A stretch of DNA of 64,000 bases from Ogataea parapolymorpha DL-1. Lineage: Eukaryota > Ascomycota > Pichiomycetes > Pichiales > Pichiaceae. Positions within the stretch are counted from its first letter, which is position 1, and each line of letters starts with the position of its first letter. Position numbers and translations under genes: made by a program. Below are positions 43,573-53,100 of this stretch, piece after piece. The notes below the pieces were generated by a model. That model did no database searches, was not told where the DNA came from, and was given only the letters and a program-made list of their open reading frames with translations. The stretch covers positions 1,116,001 to 1,180,000 of the forward strand of contig NC_027864.1 of assembly GCF_000187245.1 (NCBI RefSeq), given 5' to 3'.

Positions 43573-45105
43573 TTACAACACAGGGGTCCTGATCTTGGCT
43601 CTCACAGCCTTGACCTGGGTGTAGCTTTCGAAGGCCTCTGTGCCCATCTCTCTGCCTATACCACTCTGCTTGTAGCCACCAAATGGCACGGCGGCGTGGA
43701 AGTCGTTGTAGGTGTTGATCCACACAGAACCAGCCTCAAGTCTATCGGAGACGTAGATGGCCTTGTTGATGTCCTCGGTGTGCACACCAGAGCCCAGACC
43801 GAACTCGGAGTCGTTGGCCTTCTCAATGACTTCGTCGATGCTCTTGAACGGCAGAACAACGGCCACCGGACCGAAGATCTCCTCCTGGGTCAGCTGGCTG
43901 TCCTGCGGAACGTCGTAGAACACGGTAGGCTCGACAAAGTAGCCCTTGGAGCCGATTCTGTTGCCTCCGGTAAGCAGCTTGAGGCTCGTCTTCTTTCCGA
44001 TCTCAATGTACTTGAGCACCTCCTCGAACTGGTCTGGGGTGGACTGTGCGCCTTGGAAAACACCCTCTTCGAAGGCATTGCCAACCTTGAGCTTCTCAAC
44101 CGCAGCCTTGAACTTTTGCAGGAAACTGTTGTACCATTCTGGGTTGGTGGCCTGGATGTAAATTCTGGAGCCGGCACAGCAAACCTCTCCGCCGTTGAAG
44201 AAAATACCCGTGATGAGGTTTTGGATGGTCTCCTCGATGTTACAGTCCTCAAAGACGATATTTGGCGATTTTCCGCCGAGCTCGAGAGTGACTTTTTTGA
44301 TCGTTTTAGCGGCCTCGGCCATGACACCTTGGCCGACAGAAGTAGAGCCGGTGAAGGCGACTTTTTTCACTAGAGGGTGGTGCAAGATGGCGTTACCGCA
44401 GCCTCTGCCGCTGCCAGGGATGACGTTGACAACACCGGCCGGGAATCCGGCCTCTTTGACCAACTTGCAGACATACAGGTTGGACAATGGAGTGGCGCTA
44501 GCTGGCTTGAGCACGACAACGTTACCTGTGGCTAAAGCCGGGCCGATTTTCCACGCAAACATCATGAGCGGGAAGTTCCACGGGGTAATGGCGCCGCACA
44601 CCCCGAGTGGTTCCCTTTTTGTGTAGCTCATATGGGTGAGCCCCGTGTCGACGAGACGGCCGTCCTTCTTGTCGCAGAAGCCGGCGCAGTATCTGAGGGT
44701 GCTGATAACAATGCCGAGGTCGAACGTGGAGCACAAGAGCGACTTTCCGTTGTCGAGCGACTCGATCTGGCTCAGCAGCTCTCTGTCGCGCTCGATGAGA
44801 TCTGCGAGCTTGTTGAGCAGCTTGGCTCTCTCCGATCCCTCGGTCAATTTCCACTGCTTGAACGCCTTGTATGCGGCCTGCACGGCAACGTCGACGTCCT
44901 CGGCCTCAGCCATCTGGACGTCGCACAAATGCTCCTCGTTCAGCGGAGAGCTGACTTTAAAAGTTTTACCGGACTTAGCAGCGACGAACTCGTTGTTGAT
45001 GAACAGGCCGGTAGGCTGCTCGTACGATTTGTTGATGATAGGAAAAGTTAGCTTTTGAACGTGGGCCATTGCGTGTAAACGTCGGACGAAAGATAACGCT
45101 CTCAT
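43573..45105 (-). CDS. NAD(P)-dependent aldehyde dehydrogenase
   Basis: Class I/II aldehyde dehydrogenase of 510 residues from ATG 45105, or 498 from ATG 45069. Cofactor site: ITPWNFPLMMFAWKIGPALA and FTGSTSVGQ. Catalytic Glu in LELGGKSPN and nucleophile Cys in GGEVCCAGSRIYIQ. EEIFGPVAVV and NTYNDFHAAVPFGGYKQSG complete the signature. The tail VKAVRAKI matches Ald-type enzymes that oxidise acetaldehyde. The longer form adds MRALSFVRRLHA, a possible mitochondrial presequence; the shorter starts MAHVQKLTF and looks cytosolic. A TATATAA on the coding strand at 45128-45122 is only about 20 bp from the first ATG but about 55 bp from the second, which favours the shorter product if that TATA is used. 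Confidence 0.93.
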   Translation of the reverse strand: MRALSFVRRLHAMAHVQKLTFPIINKSYEQPTGLFINNEFVAAKSGKTFKVSSPLNEEHLCDVQMAEAEDVDVAVQAAYKAFKQWKLTEGSERAKLLNKLADLIERDRELLSQIESLDNGKSLLCSTFDLGIVISTLRYCAGFCDKKDGRLVDTGLTHMSYTKREPLGVCGAITPWNFPLMMFAWKIGPALATGNVVVLKPASATPLSNLYVCKLVKEAGFPAGVVNVIPGSGRGCGNAILHHPLVKKVAFTGSTSVGQGVMAEAAKTIKKVTLELGGKSPNIVFEDCNIEETIQNLITGIFFNGGEVCCAGSRIYIQATNPEWYNSFLQKFKAAVEKLKVGNAFEEGVFQGAQSTPDQFEEVLKYIEIGKKTSLKLLTGGNRIGSKGYFVEPTVFYDVPQDSQLTQEEIFGPVAVVLPFKSIDEVIEKANDSEFGLGSGVHTEDINKAIYVSDRLEAGSVWINTYNDFHAAVPFGGYKQSGIGREMGTEAFESYTQVKAVRAKIRTPVL

Positions 45106-45462
45106 GGTGGAACTGGTGTGGTTATATACGAAAAACGCCGTTCGTCCAGAAATTTTAGGAGATGCGTATTCGTCGTGTACTGTTGTCGGATTGCGGGGCG
45201 CATTACTAATTATGTCGCCGAACAACCAATAAGGTCCTCTCTTCTCCGGGACTAGGCGTCCAGAGCCAGGCCGGATGAGGGAATGCTGCAATCTGCGCCC
45301 CGGGTGAAGCAGGAGCAAGCTGCACCCCGCGGTGGGGTGCAGACCTCCTCGGACTTCACCCCTTCCTTCCCTTTACGTCACCGAGTATTCTATTGCACCT
45401 ACGTACTTGTCCGTGTCCGCACCGGCAAACAAACCTGAATTATGATTCGCCCGAATTTTAGT
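45106..45462 (-). promoter_or_regulatory. Aldehyde dehydrogenase promoter
   Basis: The roughly 360 bp hold no gene; the frame is open into it only from non-ATG codons. Reading toward the gene (decreasing coordinates): TTACGTCA CRE-like element at 45373-45380, a 21-bp palindrome at 45321-45341, a CCAAT sequence at 45226-45230, a GCGGGG Mig1-like core at 45193-45198, and a TATATAA at 45128-45122. The layout suggests carbon-source control. Confidence 0.55.
45321..45341. promoter_or_regulatory. 21-bp palindrome with paired Mig1-like cores
   Basis: TGCACCCC, a 5-bp spacer GCGGT, then GGGGTGCA: perfect 8-bp inverted arms. The centre contains CCCCGC (complement GCGGGG) and GTGGGG, both matching the SYGGGG core of Mig1-type repressors. 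It lies about 216-236 bp before ATG 45105. Confidence 0.5.
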
Positions 45463-46614
45463 TCACCGCAGCATCTCGTCCACGTTCTCGTCGCCCCGGT
45501 ACTGGTGGTATTGCAGCTGCTGGTGCTGCTGCAGCAGCGCAATGTCGTACAGCTGTTCCTGGCCCTGCTGGCTGCTCGCGTCGGTCTGTGCGGCGCGCGT
45601 CGCCAGCTCGACGATCTCGTTCGTGTCCAGCGGCTCCTGCTTCAGCAGCTTGCTCAGCTCGTTCACGTCGCTCTCCTTGGGCTGCAACTCGTGGTACTTC
45701 CGTCTGCCCTGCACGTCGCCCAGCTGGAACTGCAGCTCCTCAGACCCGTCCTTCTTCCAGTTCAGCGGCGCATGATGCTTGTGGTTGTAGCTCAGCTGCA
45801 CCACGCCGGTCACAAGGTCGTAGTTGAGCGTGATCTTGGAGTCGCACTCCTCCGTTTTCAGCTTGTTCACCACCTGCCGCTTGTTTTCGCTCCGACTCTT
45901 CCGCTGCCGGTACTTGTCCTGCGAGCAGATGTACATCCACGTGATTTTCTTGCTCTTGTTCGGGTTTGGGTCTGCCAGGTTCGGCTTGTGATGGTCGCGG
46001 ATTGCAAACTTGAACCCCGTCAGCATCTGTAGCGGCGCAATGTAGTGGTTTACCACCAGCTCCGACATCTCCTTGACAATCTCCTCGGTCAGCTCTTCTC
46101 GACGGTACCGCGGGAACAGCTCTTTGTCGGTGTAATTTCTGTAGTTGTGCTGATACAGGTCGATTTGCGTATTGAGAGACACCTTGTGCTGGTACTGGGC
46201 CCAGTCATCGGACAGGTTCGGCAGCTTAGACAGCGACCGCACTTTTTTCTCCTTCACCTTGCGCTTGTTGCGGCAATTTACACACGTCTGGTACCGAACA
46301 AGCATCTCGGGGTCCTCGTTCAGCCGTTTGACCCGGCACCGCGAGCATTTTTTCACCATGTCGGGCGAGCTCGACGTGCGGGCCCGTTTCTGGCTGCCGC
46401 CGCCGCCGTCGGCCCGTGTGTCGGCCTCAAGCTGGTTTTCTGGGATGTAAGGGTAATACTGCTGGCCATAGTACTGCTGCGAGAAGACAGAGGGCAATTG
46501 GTGGTGTTGAAGCGAGCGCAGCTGGTCGTCGACGTCGGCCAGAGTTATTGGGTGGCCCTGCTGCTGGGACTCGTTGGCGAGGGAGGCGATGCGCGCGTCG
46601 GTCTGTGTGGACAT
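45463..46614 (-). CDS. Transcription factor with a CxxC/CxxC zinc region and an RBF1-like WRKY-GCM1 domain
   Basis: A 383-residue protein from ATG 46614 (MSTQTDARIA); the frame is open further upstream only from a TTG. An N-terminal Gln/Tyr-rich stretch (about 38-60) is followed by a cysteine module, C90, C93, C111, C114, in KKCSRCRVKRL and YQTCVNCRNKRKVKEKK. This could bind zinc and resembles the short Cys module of Wor3-type factors. Residues about 185-285 fit a WRKY-GCM1 zinc fold: C230 in WMYICSQDK, C257 in EECDSKITL, and H278/H280 in YNHKHHAPL, the layout described for Candida Rbf1. The C-terminus is Gln-rich. A nuclear DNA-binding role is inferred; targets are unknown. Confidence 0.68.
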   Translation of the reverse strand: MSTQTDARIASLANESQQQGHPITLADVDDQLRSLQHHQLPSVFSQQYYGQQYYPYIPENQLEADTRADGGGGSQKRARTSSSPDMVKKCSRCRVKRLNEDPEMLVRYQTCVNCRNKRKVKEKKVRSLSKLPNLSDDWAQYQHKVSLNTQIDLYQHNYRNYTDKELFPRYRREELTEEIVKEMSELVVNHYIAPLQMLTGFKFAIRDHHKPNLADPNPNKSKKITWMYICSQDKYRQRKSRSENKRQVVNKLKTEECDSKITLNYDLVTGVVQLSYNHKHHAPLNWKKDGSEELQFQLGDVQGRRKYHELQPKESDVNELSKLLKQEPLDTNEIVELATRAAQTDASSQQGQEQLYDIALLQQHQQLQYHQYRGDENVDEMLR

Positions 46615-46742
46615 ATTTCCCCAGATCTTATCAGCCTGAAAAGGATAATCTGACAATTAAGAAAGTGCAAAAAATTGCTTGGTGCTGTAAACAAATGGCA
46701 TAAAGTGCGTGCGAGTTATGCGAAAAATTATTTATTCAAAAA

Positions 46743-47437
46743 ATGGCAAAGTCAGACTACGAGAGCGACGAGCTGCTGGACAGCGAGGAGGATTACGAGC
46801 TCGAGAGCGAGGACGAATACGAGGAATACGGCCAGGAGGACGACGAGGAAGAGGTGATCCCGAAACGGCGTGGGCGCCCGCTGATTGAGGAGGCCGTGGT
46901 CCAGGAGGTGGGCAAGCGGCGACGGGCCGCGCCGCGCACGTACAGGGAGCCGACCGAGGACGAATTGCCGTATTCTGAGGATCTGGACGATTCGGCTGAC
47001 GGGTCGAGTCCCTCCACGGACCTTGCGCGGATGACAGAGCGGCAGCGGGCGAAATATATGGAGGCGGCCGAGGAGGACAGCGAGCGCCAGGGCAGCAGCG
47101 AGCTGCTGGAGCTGACCAACGAGCGCAGCAAGAAAAACAGTTTACAGAGGAGGAGCTGCAGCTGCGGCGGCTCGAGAACGCACGCAAGCGCAAGAACTTC
47201 ACGATGAAACGGCTGGAGATGGAGAAACAGGACACATTAAATAAGTTATTGCTCAAGCGGGCCGACAAGGTGCGCAATCTCAAGAACCTGGAGGGCAAGG
47301 AGTACGGCGACGAGGAGCCGGCACCGGCAGAGGTGCCGCGGCGGCCTGTACTTGTGCACCCTGCGCTGTCGCGCTGGGACTGCAAGCTTCAAGAGGGCAA
47401 AGTGTTGAGCACGTATTCGTATAATGGATACCGATAG
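46743..47437 (+). CDS. IES2: INO80 chromatin-remodelling subunit Ies2, interrupted by a -1 frameshift
   Basis: Ies2 is a PAPA-1-domain subunit that activates the INO80 remodeller. The frame from ATG 46743 encodes an acidic N-terminus (YESDELLDSEEDYELESEDE), a basic AT-hook-like KRRGRP, then MTERQRAKYMEAAEED. After codons AAG AAA AAC (47130-47138) it drifts into a non-homologous tail ending at 47207. In the -1 frame the PAPA-1 domain continues (FTEEELQLRRLENARKRKN, then MKRLEMEKQDTLNKLLLKRA) to 47437, closing with a domain containing HPALSRWDCKL. Joined at 47135 the protein has about 231 residues. Cause: a missing A in the assembly, a real mutation, or slippage at G-AAA-AAC. The same codon pair and direction occur in SEN2. 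Confidence 0.88.
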
Positions 47438-47529
47438 AGGGCATAACCCACCAGTAGTTGCTTCCCCCCACAGACACAGTGTGGGTGCGTCAAAAAAATA
47501 AAACACAAATCGGGCTGTGGAATTTTCTT

Positions 47530-48066
47530 ATGGCTCGCCAGATTCTCGCCACCTGTGGAGCGACCGTGTGTTTCGACCGGCTCATCCAGTACGTCCTGGA
47601 CAAAAGGTTTTTTGCGCTCATACTACGGCTGGGCTACGATCGGCTGGTGGTGCAATACGGCAAAACCGCCGCCGGCAGAGAATTGGTGGAGAAACTGACG
47701 TCCGAGTATACCGTGCACGACAACGTGTTCACGGTGAATAGGCTCGAGGTACAATTGCTGGCGTTCGACCCGGACATTGTGAAAAAGTATACCGCGCAGA
47801 GCGATCTGGTGATTTCTCACGGGGGCACCGGGTCCGTGCTGGACACGTTACGATGCAACAAAAAACTTGTCGTGCTGATCAATACGGAGCTCGCAGACAA
47901 CCACCAGCTCGAGATTGCCGAGGCGTTTGAGCAGGAGGGAGTGCTGGAGTACGTGCGTGGGGGGTTTTCTGAATTTTTGGAGGTTGTGGAAAGGGTCAAT
48001 TGCCGAGAATTCGAGCCCCTGGCCATCCCCGAGGGCAAGGTTGTGGAAAGAATAATCTGGAGCTAA
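47530..48066 (+). CDS. ALG13: UDP-GlcNAc transferase catalytic subunit Alg13
   Basis: A 178-residue GT28-type protein that, recruited to the ER by membrane protein Alg14, adds the second GlcNAc to the dolichol-linked oligosaccharide. It begins ILATCGATVCFDRLIQ after ATG 47530. The UDP-GlcNAc-binding C-terminal signature is SDLVISHGGTGSVLDTLRCNKKLVVLIN, then DNHQLEIAEAFEQEG. Length is near that of S. cerevisiae Alg13 (202). The open frame extends upstream from a TTG at 47458, which is not used. Confidence 0.94.
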   Translation: MARQILATCGATVCFDRLIQYVLDKRFFALILRLGYDRLVVQYGKTAAGRELVEKLTSEYTVHDNVFTVNRLEVQLLAFDPDIVKKYTAQSDLVISHGGTGSVLDTLRCNKKLVVLINTELADNHQLEIAEAFEQEGVLEYVRGGFSEFLEVVERVNCREFEPLAIPEGKVVERIIWS

Positions 48067-48779
48067 CGGAACGGTGCTCAGCTCCGGAAGACCCGTGCAA
48101 CGTGTAGTCCGTGGAGTACCGTGTGGTACCTGTTGATATATAAATCGGATTACTGTTTATTTAGGGCTCGATTCGTGGAGATCGCCGTTGCCGGACCGAG
48201 ATACGAGGGGGCTGGTTTGCGAGGTTGCGCGCGAATAAAGTTTAGCCAGCCTTTGATCCCGCCATCAGAAAAAGCACCAAAACACATAGCCAAATGTGGT
48301 ATTTTTCCCAATTTAGTATTTATTAAATTTAATTTATCCAAAAATGGGCTAATTTAGACGAAAAAGGCATAGAAACAAATCCGGTTATCCCAGAGTGGGA
48401 AATAGCCACCATGGCTTGGTAAACAAATCAAGCCACGACGCACCGCGTCCGGTGTTGGCTTGCGCCTAGATTGATCTCTGGTCAGCATTGGCTGTCTCTG
48501 CTCACAAGATTTCTCCCGACAATCCTGGAGGTGAGCACCAGTAAAATATTCTCTTGCCGAGAGTCTCCCGAATCCAGTTTGATTGCGGGCACATGACGCG
48601 CAAAATCTGATTTCTATGCCGAAGCGAGGCTTTTCTTGGAAAATTGGTCGTGCGCCGCTGGCGTCGGAATCACTAAAAATTTACTAGAATTATGTGCATG
48701 ATGATCTATCTCTATTTTTAGCTCTTCGGGGCACTATAAATTCTAATGAATTCCTCTACCCGAAGCCCAGCTTTCAAAC
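48067..48779 (+). promoter_or_regulatory. PIR gene promoter region
   Basis: 713 bp without a supported gene. TATATAAA occurs at about 48137-48144. A forkhead-like site GTAAACAAA (48419-48427) is framed by 7-bp inverted arms TGGCTTG (48412-48418) and CAAGCCA (48429-48435). TATAAAT at 48735-48741 is 39-45 bp before the ATG and is the likely PIR TATA box. No RNA gene was recognised. Confidence 0.5.
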
Positions 48780-49826
48780 ATGAAATTCTCTGCTGCCATC
48801 TTCGCTGCCGGCGCCATCGCTGCTTACGTTCCATCTGAACCATGGTCCACCTTGACCCCTTCTGCCACCCTCAAGAGTGCAACCACTGATTACACCAAGA
48901 CCTTCGGTATTGCTATCAACAAGGTTACCACTTCTTCCGCTTCAAAGGCCAAGAGAGACGTCGTTACCCAGATCGGTGACGGCCAAATCCAAGCTACCAC
49001 TGCTACCGCAACCACTGCTGCTGTTGTGTCTCAAATCGGTGACGGCCAGATCCAAGCCACCACCGCCACACCTAAAACCACCGCTAAGACCACTTCGAAA
49101 ACCACCGCCGCCGTGGTTACCCAAATTGGGGACGGCCAGATCCAAGCCACCACCGCCACTCCTAAGACCACCTCGAAAACTACCGCCGCCGTGGTTACCC
49201 AGATCGGTGACGGCCAGATTCAAGCTACCACTGCCACCCCTAAAACTGCTGCCGTCGTGACCCAGATCGGTGACGGCCAAATTCAGGCTACTACCGCTAC
49301 TTCCAAGGCCGCTAAGACTACCGGAAATGTTGTTTCACAGATCGGTGATGGCCAGATCCAAGCCACTACCGCTACGTCCGCCCACAAGAGCGTCGTTTCA
49401 CAAATCGGTGACGGCCAGATTCAGGCTACCACCGCCACCTCCTCCGTGGCTTCCCAGATCACCGACGGCCAGGTCCAGGCCTCCAGCACTGCTGCTGCTA
49501 GTGGCTCGTCCTCGTCCATCCCAACCTCCTGCAAGAGCAACGAGGCCCTTGCCATGGTCCTGAAGGGCGGTATCTTGACCGACGCCAAGGGAAGAATCGG
49601 ATCGATCGTTGCTAACAGACAATTCCAATTCGACGGCCCTCCACCACAAGCAGGTGCTATCTACGCTGCTGGTTGGGCTATCTCCCCAGAAGGTTACCTT
49701 GCCATCGGTAACTCCACCACTTTCTACCAATGCTTGTCGGGCAACTTCTACAACCTGTACGACCAGTCCATTGGCGGCCAGTGTGAGCCTGTTCACCTCA
49801 ACATTGTTGACTTGGTCTCGTGCTAA
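48780..49826 (+). CDS. PIR-family cell-wall protein
   Basis: A 348-residue protein with internal repeats, covalently linked to beta-1,3-glucan through glutamines. The signal peptide is [16 protein letters not shown] Kex2 site KR at 58-59 separates the propeptide from the mature chain. Seven copies of a unit beginning VV(T/S)[13 protein letters not shown] plus one degenerate copy ([14 protein letters not shown]) follow; the first Gln of QIGDGQ is the glucan ester site. The C-terminal module has the family cysteine spacing exactly: C-66-C-16-C-12-C, ending in VDLVSC. Codon use is biased toward preferred codons. Regulation probably follows cell-wall integrity and the cell cycle, as for S. cerevisiae PIR genes; I cannot assign a specific paralogue. 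Confidence 0.95.
   Translation: MKFSAAIFAAGAIAAYVPSEPWSTLTPSATLKSATTDYTKTFGIAINKVTTSSASKAKRDVVTQIGDGQIQATTATATTAAVVSQIGDGQIQATTATPKTTAKTTSKTTAAVVTQIGDGQIQATTATPKTTSKTTAAVVTQIGDGQIQATTATPKTAAVVTQIGDGQIQATTATSKAAKTTGNVVSQIGDGQIQATTATSAHKSVVSQIGDGQIQATTATSSVASQITDGQVQASSTAAASGSSSSIPTSCKSNEALAMVLKGGILTDAKGRIGSIVANRQFQFDGPPPQAGAIYAAGWAISPEGYLAIGNSTTFYQCLSGNFYNLYDQSIGGQCEPVHLNIVDLVSC
48960..49487 (+). repeat. PIR tandem repeats (7 units plus 1 degenerate)
   Basis: Within the PIR gene, 48-nt cores encoding VV(T/S)[13 protein letters not shown] recur with spacers of variable length (between 0 and about 33 nt). Unit starts are conserved at the DNA level as well (CAGATCGGTGACGGCCA), which makes recombination-driven copy-number change likely. 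Confidence 0.9.
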
Positions 49827-50106
49827 ATTCGTTGACCAGTTTTACTTCCTTTTGGTTCTCTCGTCCTATTTTTCGGCATAGCATATAATGTATCCATACT
49901 AACTAATGATACTACAAAATTCCTAGGCATTTGAATAAATATCGAAATATAAAAAAAATACTTGTCTCTCTCACTCTCTTTTTTTGTTTTACCCGGCCCG
50001 GCTGTAATATCAGGAATTTACGGCAAAAAGACAAATCATCAACAACCCTTGTTTCTTCACCCATTGCTAGCAATTCTTCAAACTTGATAGGATTAACTCT
50101 TGGAGA
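49827..50106 (+). promoter_or_regulatory. Intergenic region between the PIR gene and CHC1
   Basis: 280 bp, AT-rich. TATAAAAA at 49948-49955 is about 155 bp before the CHC1 ATG. A pyrimidine-rich stretch (49961-50000) follows. No gene is seen. Confidence 0.45.
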
Positions 50107-53100
50107 ATGTCTGAAAACCCTCCAATCGATCTTATTGACGTTTGTCAATTGTCCTCTCTGGGCATCTCCCCGCAATCCTTCAATTTCATGGCAACAACGC
50201 TCCAGTCGGACCACTATGTTTGCTGTAGAGAAACATCGGAAGCGGGCAATTCCGTCGCCATCGTCGACCTGAAAAACAACAACCAAGTCACCAGAAAATC
50301 CATGAGTGCCGACTCTGTCATCATGCACCCGTCCCAGAACGTCATTGCGTTGAGGGCAAACGGTACCACGCTCCAGATTTTCAATCTCTCCACCAAACAG
50401 AGACTCAAGTCCAACATCATGAGCGAGCCGGTGATATTCTGGAGCTGGCTCGACGACTCCACCATCGGCCTCGTCACCGCGTCATCCATCTACACCTGGG
50501 CTGTGTTTGACGGCACAGAAAACGGGCCTGTCCAACTGACCGCTAGACACGTCTCCTTGGCCAACTGCCAGCTGACCAACCTGATCGCCAACTACAACCT
50601 CTCGTGGTTTGCGCTTTGCGGTATTGCACAGGAAAACGGAAGAATAGTCGGCCACATCCAGCTCTATTCCAAGGCAAGAAACGTCTCGCAGCCAATTGAG
50701 GGCCATGTGTGTGCCTTTGCCAAGTTCAAGCTCCAGAACTCCCCGGTCGATACTCAGCTGTTTGCATGTGCCTCCAGAACCGTCGATGGAGGAAATCTCC
50801 ATGTTTTGGAAATCGACCACCAGGAAGGTGCCCCAGTGTTCACCAAGAAATCGGCCGATATCTTCTTCCCTGCAGAGATTGCAAATGATTTCCCTGTGGC
50901 CATCCATGTGTCCAACAAGTACGGTATTGTTTATGTGTTGACCAAATTCGGTTTCATCCATCTGTACGATCTGGAATCCGGCAAAAAGATCTTCCTGAAC
51001 AGAATCTCTTCGGACCCTATTTTCACAGCCTCCAAGTTTGATGAAAGCGCCGGAATAATCGCTGTCAATAGAAGCGGTGCCGTTCTTGCTGTGGAAGTGG
51101 CCAGCGACAGAATTGTCAACTACATCCTTAAAAACCTGGGCGACGTTGAGCTGGCTTTGAATTTGGCCTCCAGAGCAGGACTTCCCGGAGCAGAGTCTCT
51201 TTTCGCGCAACAGTTCAATCAGACGCTTGCCCAAGGTGACTACGCCTCGGCAGTCAAGATTGCAGCGTCCTCTGTGCAATTGAGAACCCCAGACACCATT
51301 TCCAGACTGAAGACACTTCCAACGCCTCCAGGCCAACCTGCTCCTATTCTACAATATTTGGTCTATCTCCTGGACAGAGGCTCCCTGAATAAATATGAAA
51401 CTCTCGAACTGGTGAGACCTCTGCTCCAACAAAATAGAATTGAAACGTTAGAGAAGTACCTGAAGGAAGAAAAACTTGACTACTCAGAAGAGTTGGGTGA
51501 TCTTATCAAACCATACAACACGACTCTGGCCTTGGCTGTGTATTATAAGGCAGAGGTTCCGGCCAAGGTTGTGACGTGTCTTGGAGAGTTGGGCCAATTC
51601 GATAAGATCCTTCCATACTGCGAGAGATCCAATTATCATCCAAACTTTACCGTGCTGATTCAGAACATTTTGAGAGTCAACCCAGATAAGGCAGCTGAGT
51701 TTGCAACTCAACTCTACTCTCAACAGCCAGATTTAGATGTCCAGCAAGTTGCGGACATTTTCCTTTCTCAGAACTACATTCAACAAGGAACAGCATTCCT
51801 CTTGGACGCTTTGAAAGAGGATAAGCCTTCTGAAGGACATTTGCAAACCAGATTGCTCGAGGTCAACTTGTTACATGCTCCTCAAGTTGCGGACGCAATC
51901 CTGGGTAATGCCATGTTTTCTCATTACGATAGACCAACTATCGCCGCTTTGTGTGAGAAGGCTGGTCTTTACCAGAGGGCTCTAGAGCACTACGAGAACA
52001 TCAAAGACATTAAGAGAGTGATTGTTCACTCCAACGTGTTGCCTGTTGACTGGTTGGTTGCATACTTTGGCAAGCTTAATGTTGAACAATCTGTTGCCTG
52101 TTTGAGAGAAATGCTGTCCCAAAACATGGCCCAGAACCTGCAAGTTGTGATCCAGGTCGCAACCAAGTACTCCGAGCTTATTGGTCCATCCACTTTGATC
52201 AAGATCTTTGAAGACTTCAAGTGTACTGAGGGTGAGTACTACTACTTGGCCTCGATTGTCAACCTGTCCCAGGACCCTGAAGTTGTTTTAAGATACATCC
52301 AGTGTGCTGCCAAACTGGGCCAGGTGAAGGAAATTGAAAGGGTTGTTAGAGAGAATAACGTCTACAACGGAGAAAAAGTCAAGAACTTCCTCAAGGAGGC
52401 TAAACTCCAAGACCAACTACCATTGATTGTTGTCTGCGATAGATTCAACTATGTTCACGACCTGATTCTCTATCTTTACAAGAACCATTTCTTCAAATTC
52501 ATCGAAGTTTATGTTCAACAGGTGAACCCATCCAAGACTGCTCAGGTTGTTGCTGCTCTTTTGGATGTCGACTGTGATGAGAGCGTGATCAAGTCGCTTT
52601 TGCAATCAGTTCTTGGCCAAGTTCCAATTGCCGAGCTTTGTGAGGAGGTTGAAAAGAGAAACAGACTCAAGATCCTGCTTCCATTCTTAGAGGCCACTTT
52701 GCAGTCCGGTGCCACTGACAAAGCTGTCTACGATACTCTGGCCAAAATTTACATTGACTCTAACAATAACCCAGAGAAATTCTTGGTGGAAAATGACCAG
52801 TACGATACTCTGGTTGTTGGTAAGTACTGCGAGAAGAGAGATCCATACCTCGCCTACATTGCGTACGACAAGGGAACGAATGACGACGAGTTGATCAGTA
52901 TCACCAATGAAAACGCCATGTACAAGTACCAGGCCAGATACTTGCTCAAAAGATCAGACTTGGCTCTGTGGGGCAAAGTTTTGTCCGAGGACAACATTCA
53001 TCGCAGACAGGTTGTTGACCAGGTTGTGGGAACAGCCGTTCCAGAGCTTGAGGACCCAGAGCCGATCTCAATTGCCGTCAAGGCGTTCATGGAGAACGAT

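Noticed and set aside
45106..45318. Longer aldehyde dehydrogenase N-terminus
   Set aside because: Open frame only; starts with TTG and runs through the promoter palindrome and TATA box.
48960..49487. CRISPR-like regular repeats
   Set aside because: They are in-frame protein repeats of a PIR wall protein in a eukaryote.
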